Below, one piece after another: positions 8,583 to 16,055 of a DNA stretch of 64,000 nucleotides. Made by a program: the position numbers and the translations under genes. The notes beneath the pieces were generated by a model that saw only the letters and a list, made by a program, of their open reading frames with translations, was not told where the DNA came from and ran no database searches. Source of the stretch: Flavobacterium sp. 140616W15 (GTDB lineage Bacteria; Bacteroidota; Bacteroidia; Flavobacteriales; Flavobacteriaceae); contig NZ_CP033068.1 of NCBI RefSeq assembly GCF_003668995.1, forward strand, positions 4,030,001 to 4,094,000. Direction: 5' to 3'. The first letter of the stretch is position 1; each line of letters starts with the position of its first letter.

Positions 8583-8653
8583 CTACTGAAACTACTGATT
8601 TACAAGTTACTATTATTTTTTAAACACGCTATTTCGGCGTATTTTTACAGTGT
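8583..8653 (+). promoter_or_regulatory. tail-element promoter C (before lysis genes)
   Basis: Direct repeat CTACTGAAACTACTG (8583-8597) is followed, at exactly the same 54-nt offset as in promoter D, by the identical 17-mer GCGTATTTTTACAGTGT (8637-8653), whose TATTTTTA is a near-consensus -7. The expected -33 TTG is missing here. No gene is seen between it and ATG 8845. Confidence 0.7.
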
Positions 8654-8844
8654 TCTTAAAGACAGGTATTCCATCTTAAATAGAAACCAAAAAGAACCTT
8701 TTTTAAAATTTATTTACCTCTTTATTTAAACAGTAAATAAATTTAAAACACAAATAATCTTATCGAATATTAAAATTCCTGGTTGTCTTCAAACAATTAG
8801 AAAGGCTTTTTATTCTCAAAATTTAAATCTAAATAAATACAAAT

Positions 8845-9327
8845 ATGGATCAAACTACAAAAAAACACATCGATTTGCTACATCCCTCCGTCAGGGAAGA
8901 AGTTACAAAAATCATCGAAGAATGTGATATTGCTTTAACCGGAAGAGCAAAAGTACGCATTACACAAGGTCTTAGATCATTTCAGGAACAGGAAGATCTT
9001 TATGCTTTCGGCAGAACTAAACCTGGAAAAAAAGTAACAAATGCCAAAGGTGGCCAATCTATTCACAATTATGGCTTTGCAGTAGATATCTGTCTGATTA
9101 TCGATGGTAAAACGGCTTCTTGGGATACAGCGAAAGACTGGGATGGTGACCAAATTTCGGATTGGCAGGAATGTGTCCAAATTTTCAAGAAATACAACTG
9201 GAATTGGGGTGGTGATTGGAAAACCTTTAAAGACCTTCCGCATTTTGATAAAAAAGGCTATAGCGACTGGAAAGTGCTCAGCAAACTAAAACGTGACAAA
9301 AAAAACTATGTAATCTTATACAAGTAA
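8845..9327 (+). CDS. M15-family peptidoglycan peptidase (endolysin)
   Basis: The 160-residue protein has the M15 D-Ala-D-Ala/L-Ala-D-Glu peptidase pattern: TQGLRSFQEQEDLYAFGRT, zinc ligands H74 and D81 in SIHNYGFAVD, and H133 in LPHFD. It would cut peptide cross-links in peptidoglycan to release assembled particles by lysis. There is no signal peptide, so it needs a holin; the holin gene in this element lies 6 kb away at 15406. It is the first gene after promoter C and is followed 3 nt later by a lipoprotein gene, a lysis cassette. As an alternative, M15 enzymes also occur as tail-associated lysins. Confidence 0.85.
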   Translation: MDQTTKKHIDLLHPSVREEVTKIIEECDIALTGRAKVRITQGLRSFQEQEDLYAFGRTKPGKKVTNAKGGQSIHNYGFAVDICLIIDGKTASWDTAKDWDGDQISDWQECVQIFKKYNWNWGGDWKTFKDLPHFDKKGYSDWKVLSKLKRDKKNYVILYK

Positions 9328-9330
9328 ACA

Positions 9331-9795
9331 ATGAAACAATTAAAACACCTAACGCTTCTAATTGCTCTTTTTTTTGCAATTACCTCCTGTACTTCAACCA
9401 AAACTGCCCTATTCGATCACTATTCATATCAAAAAACGACAGAGCTAAAAGTTGAAACCTCTAAATTAATGGATAAAGCTATTACATCTTATAGCACTCA
9501 TAAAGAAGAAGTTGAAGCTTTAACGCTCAGCATCGAAAAATTGGCTGAATATGAAAAGAATAAGCCCAACAACGAAATCACTTTTGCCATGTGGAAGCTT
9601 CTAACCAATAAAGAAAAAAACCTTTTAGCTGGCTTCTTCAAACGTTGGGAAACAAAAGGAATTGTATCTAAGGCTTTTCTAGAAGAATCTAAAAAACAAG
9701 TTTTAGATGCTTTGGATTTACTTATTCAGTATGAAATTAAAAAAGACAGAGAATCAAAGGATGCGCTTTTAGATTTAATCAACGGAAACACCTAA
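9331..9795 (+). CDS. lipoprotein of the lysis cassette (spanin-like)
   Basis: The 154-residue product has a signal peptide ending in a lipobox, LFFAITSC (Cys20), so it should be lipid-anchored. The mature part is helical and charged (KVETSKLMDKAI, EVEALTLSIEKLAEYE). It follows the endolysin by 3 nt. In phages the third lysis step, outer membrane disruption, is done by spanins, often lipoproteins encoded beside the endolysin; I infer that role by position only. No family name is recognised. Confidence 0.6.
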   Translation: MKQLKHLTLLIALFFAITSCTSTKTALFDHYSYQKTTELKVETSKLMDKAITSYSTHKEEVEALTLSIEKLAEYEKNKPNNEITFAMWKLLTNKEKNLLAGFFKRWETKGIVSKAFLEESKKQVLDALDLLIQYEIKKDRESKDALLDLINGNT

Positions 9796-9799
9796 AATT

Positions 9800-10132
9800 A
9801 TGGACCATAATAAACTAATAGAAGAGTTAAAAAGTAAATCAAAAGCAATTATAATCAACAGTTATAAAAGCAATAAATCTGAATTAGAGAAAGACCTAAA
9901 CACATTTTTAGAAACATCTAAAGAAAAACTGGAACGCTGGATGATTCTTTTTTCTACTGGAGATTTAACTGAAGAAGAATTAGAATGGTTATTAAAAAGT
10001 CAGTTAGATTTAATGACATTACAAGCACTTCAAACTACTGGAATATCGAAAATAAAACTGAACGCTATTAAAAATAATATCATTAAAACAATTTTTAAAG
10101 TAATTATTGATATGATTATCCCAAGCATTTAG
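9800..10132 (+). CDS. small helical protein with C-terminal hydrophobic segment
   Basis: The 110-residue ORF starts 4 nt after the lipoprotein gene and completes the promoter C operon. The first 90 residues are charged helices (KSNKSELEKDLNTFLETSK, LTEEELEWLLKSQLDL); the end (IFKVIIDMIIPSI) is hydrophobic and could touch a membrane. It may partner with the lipoprotein in lysis or be a small holin or antiholin. I recognise no family. Confidence 0.55.
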   Translation: MDHNKLIEELKSKSKAIIINSYKSNKSELEKDLNTFLETSKEKLERWMILFSTGDLTEEELEWLLKSQLDLMTLQALQTTGISKIKLNAIKNNIIKTIFKVIIDMIIPSI

Positions 10133-10203
10133 CAAGCTTATCATTAACTCTCAAATATCGAAGTCAACAAATTAATTATAAGCACTTTACAACATAAATT
10201 AAC

Positions 10204-10274
10204 CTACTGAAACTACTGATTAGTACCCTGTAAAATCTTGGTTAAGGACAAAGCATAGCGTATTTTTACAGTGT
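10204..10274 (+). promoter_or_regulatory. tail-element promoter D (before baseplate genes)
   Basis: Direct repeat CTACTGAAACTACTG (10204-10218), TTG (10238-10240), and the 17-mer GCGTATTTTTACAGTGT (10258-10274) containing TATTTTTA at 10261. The repeat and 17-mer are identical to promoter C, while the sequence between differs, which argues for selection on both elements and their spacing. Confidence 0.75.
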
Positions 10275-10357
10275 CAAATAAAACAGCCTCCTTTCGATAT
10301 GATGCGCAAATTCAAAAGGAAAAAATTAATTAACAAAACAACAAATAATAACAACAT

Positions 10358-10645
10358 ATGAAGGATTTTATCATAGATGAAGACTTATTAATTACAAATG
10401 GAGATTTTGCCATTAAAGAGGCAGATCAGCAAAACATAGAACATCTATTATTAAGTCAAAAAGGAAGTTATAAAGAGTTCCCTATTCTTGGAGTAGGAAT
10501 AAAAAAATACATCAACAGCCCAGACGCAACCTCTAGGCTAAGACTAGAAAACGAAATAGACAAACAATTATCGTATGACAACTTTTATGTAAAAAAACTA
10601 GATGTCAATGATTTACAAAACATTAAAATCGATGGGAACTATTAA
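10358..10645 (+). CDS. baseplate wedge protein, gp25/W-like
   Basis: The 95-residue protein has the length and pattern of the T4 gp25/P2 W family: a beta start (FIIDEDLLITNGDFAI), a central helix-turn with LLLSQKGSYKEFPILGVGI, and LRLENEIDKQLSYDNFYV. gp25 subunits in the baseplate wedge nucleate the sheath. It is the first gene after promoter D. The usual EPR motif of gp25 is not visible, as in many divergent Bacteroidota homologues. Confidence 0.7.
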   Translation: MKDFIIDEDLLITNGDFAIKEADQQNIEHLLLSQKGSYKEFPILGVGIKKYINSPDATSRLRLENEIDKQLSYDNFYVKKLDVNDLQNIKIDGNY

Positions 10646-10934
10646 ACCACAAGAAAACCAAAACATTTTTGACATCTCTTTACAAGAATACGGAAGTATA
10701 GAAAAAGTATTCGATCTTTTAGAAGACAATGATCAATTTAATATTACAGAAGATATTTCTGTTTACAAAGATTTAAAAATAGGAAGAGAAGCTTTTAAAA
10801 AAGACATTGTTGAGTATTACAATTCCAGAAACTTAAAGCCTGCAACTTCTATTACAGACGAAGAGCAGTATTTACTGAATGATTACTCCGGAATTGATTA
10901 TATGATTATTGAAGATGATTTTATAATTTATTAA
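10632..10934 (+). CDS. LysM/tail protein X-like baseplate hub protein
   Basis: A start at ATG 10632 (MGTIKPQENQN) gives about 100 residues and a 14-nt overlap with the gp25-like gene; the earlier in-frame ATG at 10602 would overlap by 44 nt. The stretch ENQNIFDISLQEYGSIEKV resembles the small LysM-like fold of tail protein X/gp53, which links hub to tube by binding or mimicking peptidoglycan-binding modules. A tyrosine- and acid-rich tail ends it. The downstream 10935-11135 holds no gene I can support. Confidence 0.6.
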   Translation: MGTIKPQENQNIFDISLQEYGSIEKVFDLLEDNDQFNITEDISVYKDLKIGREAFKKDIVEYYNSRNLKPATSITDEEQYLLNDYSGIDYMIIEDDFIIY

Positions 10935-11135
10935 TACATAGCCTTCATTGTCATTAACTAAAACCTTGATTCAAAATATCATGAAAATATGGCAATTACA
11001 CCTTAAAATTTCTGTTTTTAGAAATTTTTAAAAACTAAGCTACATTACCGTAGCATCCACAAAAAAAAAAAAAATAACTATCTATAAGCATATTACACAT
11101 GTCTTACAGGCTAAACTATATTAAAAAATTAAAAT

Positions 11136-12239
11136 ATGGCACGTACAATTGCTGAAATACAGAATGAGATTCTGATTGAAAAAGGGAAACAGCCCTCCCT
11201 GAATGGCTTAACAGATTCCAAGACTGCGATTTGGAAACTTTGGACTAACATAGTCGCTACTGCGATTTGGGTACACGAAAAAATAGTCGAAAAAAATGCC
11301 CTGATATCAAGGCCTCACACACTAAACTGGTATCGTGAACAGGCATTAAATTTTCATTACGGAAAGCCTTTAGGCCAAGATTCGAGTAACGGAATGCCTT
11401 TGGATCCCGATTCGAGTAACAGAATGGCACTGATATGGAAAGATGGTTCGTATCAATTTGATACTACAAATCTAACTGAAGATGAAATTGAACAATCTAA
11501 AATCATAAAGCATTGCGCTGTAAGTGAAATCGACCTAGGAACTGTTCTTAAACCAAATAAAGAAATAGAAGAAATTTTTTCTGATTATTTCCATAATAAG
11601 GTCGGGGTTGTTTTTATAAAAGTGGCCACTGTAAAAGAGGGCAAAATTTCGAGAATTGATGTGCCTAATGAACTTTTTGCCCTTAAAGAATATATCGCCA
11701 AGATAAAAGATGCTGGAAATCAAGTTCACATTACATCTGATCAAGGAGATAGACTAAAATTAAGCTTAAATGTTTATATCGACCCATTGAGCATTTTTAT
11801 TAATCCAAAAGACATTGAATACTATCAGTTAAAAAGTTTAAGCAGGGCTTTAGAAGCAGATGAACAAGCCAAATTAACGAAATACGAAGAAGATTTATTA
11901 AAAAAGCCATTAGATCCAAGAAATGGTTCTTTAATCTTAAATGAAAAGACATTTCCAGTACTAGATGCCATCGAAAATCACTTAAAAAATATCGAGTTTA
12001 ATGGTGCTTTCGTAAAAACATTTTTGGTTGATGCTATTCAGAAAGCACCAGGAATTAAAATCCCAATATTGACTAAAACCGAAACAGCCTGGGCAACAAA
12101 TCCTAGTGATAAACCAGAAGATCTTACAGATGTAACCAAAATTGAATATTTTATTCCTAACGCGGGTTATTTTGATATGGATACGCTTCAAGTTGAGGTA
12201 AACTACATTCCGTACACATTTTACCGAGATAAACAATAG
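11136..12239 (+). CDS. baseplate J-like wedge protein
   Basis: The 367-residue protein lies where contractile tails encode gpJ/gp6, the wedge protein that triggers sheath contraction. Its ending (EYFIPNAGYFDMDTLQV followed by a beta strand) and long alternating middle fit Bacteroidota baseplate J-like proteins. Residues about 75-95 hold two copies of a 10-residue unit with the core DSSN, from a 30-bp tandem duplication at about 11366-11425. It is 16 nt upstream of the next gene. The assignment rests mainly on position and length. Confidence 0.55.
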   Translation: MARTIAEIQNEILIEKGKQPSLNGLTDSKTAIWKLWTNIVATAIWVHEKIVEKNALISRPHTLNWYREQALNFHYGKPLGQDSSNGMPLDPDSSNRMALIWKDGSYQFDTTNLTEDEIEQSKIIKHCAVSEIDLGTVLKPNKEIEEIFSDYFHNKVGVVFIKVATVKEGKISRIDVPNELFALKEYIAKIKDAGNQVHITSDQGDRLKLSLNVYIDPLSIFINPKDIEYYQLKSLSRALEADEQAKLTKYEEDLLKKPLDPRNGSLILNEKTFPVLDAIENHLKNIEFNGAFVKTFLVDAIQKAPGIKIPILTKTETAWATNPSDKPEDLTDVTKIEYFIPNAGYFDMDTLQVEVNYIPYTFYRDKQ

Positions 12240-12255
12240 TCTAAATATATATACA

Positions 12256-12903
12256 ATGAATAAATACACCGTTTTAAAGTGGGAAAAACTATTGTTATGG
12301 CTTATTCCACCTATTCTAAGAAAAAAAACTCATGTCGATTGGCTTAATCTTTTACTGACTCCTCTTAATACTCTTTATGGAGAGATTCTTTATAAAATGC
12401 AACATACAGGTCAGGTTATTTATCTGGAAAAAGTACTGAACGACGCCTATAATCCAACTAAAAATTACAATCCTAATTTAAGCACTGAGCAAAAACGATC
12501 AGATGAATTAATTTATATAGACGAATCAGTCAAACCTACTTTAGAATATGTATATCTACACAAAGAATATTACGAGCCAGACGGAACGTTACTGATTCCG
12601 AAATTAGAAGTATATAAGCATTATGAATATAATAAAAACAGAAACAATAAACCTGTTTATCTCGCTCATCGTAAAGATTATACTCAAATAAATTATGCCA
12701 ATTTTAGAGTATTTATCCCAGAAAGTTTGATAGCAAACGGTACCATAATTATTCAACCAAGTAATGACAAATTACAACAAACAGAAGCGATTATAGTAGC
12801 AAACATCGATTTTCAAAATCTACTTAATTTTTATAAACTGGCTGGTAAAAGTTATGAACTTTATTCGTATCACCAGAAGATTAAACTAAAAGAAGAAATA
12901 TAA
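12256..12903 (+). CDS. baseplate-associated protein, possible tail protein I
   Basis: The 215-residue protein follows the J-like gene and precedes a fibre gene, the place of gpI, which connects baseplate to fibres. The N-terminus (LLLWLIPPILRKKTHVDWLN) is conserved-looking and partly hydrophobic; the middle is Tyr/Asn-rich. I recognise no motif that proves gpI. It is very probably structural. Confidence 0.5.
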   Translation: MNKYTVLKWEKLLLWLIPPILRKKTHVDWLNLLLTPLNTLYGEILYKMQHTGQVIYLEKVLNDAYNPTKNYNPNLSTEQKRSDELIYIDESVKPTLEYVYLHKEYYEPDGTLLIPKLEVYKHYEYNKNRNNKPVYLAHRKDYTQINYANFRVFIPESLIANGTIIIQPSNDKLQQTEAIIVANIDFQNLLNFYKLAGKSYELYSYHQKIKLKEEI

Positions 12904-12929
12904 AACAACAGACATTTAAATAAATAAAA

Positions 12930-14852
12930 ATGAAACAAATAAATTTTAGTCATCCAGGAGGATTTCCTCTCGAGCAAGAAACTTTAGAAAGACTTCAAAC
13001 TGCCTACAGATCTGAATTATTTGGAGCTTTAAAAAGTCATTTAGGCATCAATCCAGATAATGATTATATAGTAGCTCCAGCAACAACCAAAAAAAAAGGA
13101 TGGGCAATTATTCGTCAGGAGGGAGAAGGAATTTTATATCCTATTCAAATAGGCACTCCAACTAATTTTTTAAAAACTACCAGAACAGGCACAAATTTAA
13201 CGTACGGAACCGGAAAATCTCAAACCGCATATTTTGATTATGAAGCACATTACATCAGTGAGACAGATTACGTAAATCGCCCTGCATCTCCAATCACTGA
13301 TGCATTAGCAATACATTATTATGATTTGAAAAATCCTGTTTTTATAGCCATTAAAGATATTAAAACTATTGAAGAAATTCTTGATTTAATTGAGGCAAAA
13401 ATTAAAGCAATACAAGCAAATATTGGTACAATTGACGCAGAGATTAATTCAATCAAACAATCTTATCTCCCTCTTGACGGCTCAAAGGCCATGAAAGGTG
13501 ATTTGAATTTAGACATTTATCAATTATCAAAATTAGATATAAAAGAAAGTACTACAGCCAATGTAAGAGTGACAGATTTTAGATTGGGATCCGCTTTAGG
13601 AAGAGCATTGGTAGATGGTAAGAATCAACCTTCTAAAAGTCTTTCTCTAAATTATCAATCCGATTGGGAAAATACAAATATTGGCGGAAAAGTATTTTTA
13701 AATAATATTAATACATCTAATACTGGTTCTTTACTAGTAATAGACAATGCAAATCAGGTAACTAAAAGTAATACACTAATCGATTCTTTATTAAATCGTA
13801 TTACAGCCTTAGAAAACAAACCTACAACAGCTGCACCCATTGGAATGATAGCTATTTGGGGAAAATCAGCTCCATTTCCAAAAGGCTGGGAAGAATATGT
13901 ACCGTTGAGAGGAAGAATGCCAGTAGGTTTGGATATAAATGATCAAGCATTTAATACACTGTTAGGAATTGGTGGTAACAAAGAAAAAATATTGCAGAAA
14001 GAAAATATTCCTGCACTTGATGTAACGTTACCAACTTCTTCAAATGATAACAGCGGGGGTAATGCTTCATATGTTAATGCTACTGATGTAGATTACGCGT
14101 TTGATAAAAAATATTTAGATGTGGTAAATAAAGGTAATGTTATTAAAGCTATAAATATTCTTAATCCCTACAGAGTAGTACATTTCATAGAATATACGGG
14201 AAACATTACTGAGCCTGCTGATTCAATAGCACCAATAGCACCAACAGGTTTAAAAGTCACAAATATTGGTACTACATCTGTAACTTTAAGCTGGAACGCA
14301 TCTACTGATAATGTAGGTATTACTAATTATCTTGTTTATAAAGACAATAGTAATACCCCTTTAGCTGAATTAGGAAAAGACATTCTAACTTATAATGTCA
14401 CTGGGCTATCTGCCAATACTGCTTACAGCTTTCAAGTCATAGCAAAAGATGCGGCTGGAAATTTATCCAAATCTAGTAATATTGTAAACGCAATTACAAA
14501 GGGAACAGATGAAATCCCACCAACATCACCAAAAAACATAAGAAGCTTCTTAAAAACCAATGATCAAATAACAATTGAATGGGATCCTTCAACAGATAAT
14601 GTAGGTATAGCCGAATATCAGGTATGGAGGAAAATCCCTGATGAAGATTATAGATTATCGGCTAGAACTCTTGAAACCAATGCTACTTTCTATGGCGAAC
14701 CTTATAAAACGTACTATTTTAAAGTAAGAGCTGTAGATGCTGCAGGAAATCTCTCAGATTTTACGAACGAGATTAGTGAAGCTACAATGCCTGTAGCCTG
14801 TTTCGATGTAGAATCCTTAGTAACAATGGCATCAGGTGAATCAAAAAATTAA
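12930..14852 (+). CDS. tail fibre: collar-like domain, two FnIII domains, start of Hint domain
   Basis: Residues 1-290 are a fibre shaft with a helical stretch (residues 150-180). About 301-340 is a tail-collar motif (IGMIAIWGKSAPFPKGWEEY, then LRGRMPVGLD) as in phage short-fibre tips. About 436-520 and 529-620 are two fibronectin type III domains, each with the WxxSTDNVGI and DAAGNLS pattern. At residue 624 a Hint domain begins (CFDVESLVTM), but the zero frame ends 17 residues later at TAA 14850. The rest of the Hint domain continues in the -1 frame to 15283. Either a programmed frameshift or a one-base loss in an A-run separates the two. The protein probably contacts the target surface. Confidence 0.8.
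   Translation: MKQINFSHPGGFPLEQETLERLQTAYRSELFGALKSHLGINPDNDYIVAPATTKKKGWAIIRQEGEGILYPIQIGTPTNFLKTTRTGTNLTYGTGKSQTAYFDYEAHYISETDYVNRPASPITDALAIHYYDLKNPVFIAIKDIKTIEEILDLIEAKIKAIQANIGTIDAEINSIKQSYLPLDGSKAMKGDLNLDIYQLSKLDIKESTTANVRVTDFRLGSALGRALVDGKNQPSKSLSLNYQSDWENTNIGGKVFLNNINTSNTGSLLVIDNANQVTKSNTLIDSLLNRITALENKPTTAAPIGMIAIWGKSAPFPKGWEEYVPLRGRMPVGLDINDQAFNTLLGIGGNKEKILQKENIPALDVTLPTSSNDNSGGNASYVNATDVDYAFDKKYLDVVNKGNVIKAINILNPYRVVHFIEYTGNITEPADSIAPIAPTGLKVTNIGTTSVTLSWNASTDNVGITNYLVYKDNSNTPLAELGKDILTYNVTGLSANTAYSFQVIAKDAAGNLSKSSNIVNAITKGTDEIPPTSPKNIRSFLKTNDQITIEWDPSTDNVGIAEYQVWRKIPDEDYRLSARTLETNATFYGEPYKTYYFKVRAVDAAGNLSDFTNEISEATMPVACFDVESLVTMASGESKN
14843..14849 (+). other. possible -1 frameshift site A AAA AAT
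   Basis: The heptamer fits X XXY YYZ in the zero frame (tcA AAA AAT TAA), with the zero-frame stop immediately after. A -1 slip gives ...SKKLRDIIVGDKL, which restores the Hint fold exactly. A missing A in the homopolymer would look the same. Confidence 0.45.
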
Positions 14853-15283
14853 GGGATATTATAGTTGGAGATAAACTTCAAGGACTTACTTTCCCGAACG
14901 AGATCGATGAAGCTGAAGGAGACTATATGTTATGGAGTGGAAAGCTAAATGAAGGCACCAAAGCTGAGGTAACTGTAGTAAACAAAAAAACAAGTATTCA
15001 GCCCAATTACTACGAAATTAAAACGGCAGATGCAACGATTAAAGTTACTGGAGAACATCCTCTATTAATTAGTGAAGATCGTGAGAATGTACAATATGTA
15101 TGTACAAAAAATATAACTCAAAATATGTTTTTGGTTGATAAAACTGGAGAAACAAAACCTATTGAATCGATCCTATTTAAAGAAGAGCCGTTGGAAGTGG
15201 CACTATTAGATGTTGAAAATGTAGACAATTATGTTATATCAGGAATTGTTGTTCACAACAGTAAACCTGTGGATCCAATATAA
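14849..15283 (+). CDS. Hint/bacterial intein-like domain, C-terminal part
   Basis: Read in the -1 frame from the slip site, this supplies the rest of a 154-residue Hint domain: block A continuation LRDIIVGDKL, block B IKVTGEHPLL (Thr and His of TxxH), and the C-terminal block NYVISGIVVHN with His-Asn followed by Ser and six more residues (KPVDPI). Cys1, block B His and terminal HN-Ser are all present, so thioester formation and cleavage or splicing are chemically possible. There is no room for a homing endonuclease. Bacterial intein-like domains often process surface or secreted proteins; here it would process or cross-link a fibre tip. A start at ATG 14927 alone would make no functional protein. 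Confidence 0.7.
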   Translation, partial: LRDIIVGDKLQGLTFPNEIDEAEGDYMLWSGKLNEGTKAEVTVVNKKTSIQPNYYEIKTADATIKVTGEHPLLISEDRENVQYVCTKNITQNMFLVDKTGETKPIESILFKEEPLEVALLDVENVDNYVISGIVVHNSKPVDPI

Positions 15284-15297
15284 AATTATTTAACAAT

Positions 15298-15323
15298 CTT
15301 TTGGGGGCATAGTACCCCAAAAG
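15298..15323. terminator. hairpin after the fibre-Hint gene
   Basis: CTTTTGGGG (15298-15306) pairs perfectly with CCCCAAAAG (15315-15323). There is no clear T-run after it, so it may be an RNA-stabilising hairpin rather than a terminator. Confidence 0.5.
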
Positions 15324-15405
15324 ATTTACAAACTTACTAAGATTCGTAGATTTTGATCATACCAAAAAATCCATTGTATAAAGTCAATACATATAAAAAA
15401 GCACG

Positions 15406-15876
15406 ATGATGCATAAATTTTCAGAATATTCAAACGAAATAAAATTATTGCTTTATGGAATTTTTATTTACTTAGAGATGGATGTAGAAATTGTTAAAGT
15501 GCTGTTTTACCTCATGGTTATGGATACTTTTTTAGGCATAATCAAAACCATAGTATTAAATAACACATTTAGCTTTAAAAAATTAGCCCTAGGATTTGTT
15601 TCCAAATTAGCGGTATTGTTGATTCCAACAGCTTTAGCATTAATGAGTAAAGGACTTAACTACAACTTTAAATGGTTTGTTACTATAGTAATGAACTTAC
15701 TTATCGTAAGTGATGGTATTTCGATAATCAGCAATATTATTGCTATAAAGACAAAAAAAGAAGTAGAAAATTTCGACGCAATGACCTTGATTTTAAAATC
15801 AATACGAAATCGTTTAATACAACTATTTAAAAAAATTTTGTTCACCATCGATCCAAAATATCACATAGAGAAATAA
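15406..15876 (+). CDS. phage holin family protein (TcdE-like)
   Basis: The 156-residue membrane protein has about three to four hydrophobic segments (about 13-42, 66-84, 88-115) and the pattern of the phage_holin_4/TcdE family (FYLMVMDTFLGIIKTIV with Asp-Thr, a Lys/Phe-rich turn, then LIVSDGISIISNI). It would open the inner membrane for the M15 endolysin encoded at 8845. Holin and endolysin are separated by baseplate and fibre genes, so they are not co-translated, but they belong to one element. Confidence 0.75.
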   Translation: MMHKFSEYSNEIKLLLYGIFIYLEMDVEIVKVLFYLMVMDTFLGIIKTIVLNNTFSFKKLALGFVSKLAVLLIPTALALMSKGLNYNFKWFVTIVMNLLIVSDGISIISNIIAIKTKKEVENFDAMTLILKSIRNRLIQLFKKILFTIDPKYHIEK

Positions 15877-16055
15877 ACTTCATCAATACTAAACTATCTA
15901 CAATAAAAAAAATCCCATAAGACCTCATAAATAGAGAAGTTTCATAATTAAAAAAGCGACATTATTGGCGATCCTTTTGAAGCTTCCATCCCTAAAATTG
16001 AGCTCTTTTCAGTCATTCCCCTTATCAAATAATTCATTTAATAAAAGATATAAAA

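Noticed and set aside
8466..8729. Open frame of 87 codons between immunity and lysis genes
   Set aside because: It spans the strong terminator at 8485-8528 and promoter C, and its composition is not protein-like.
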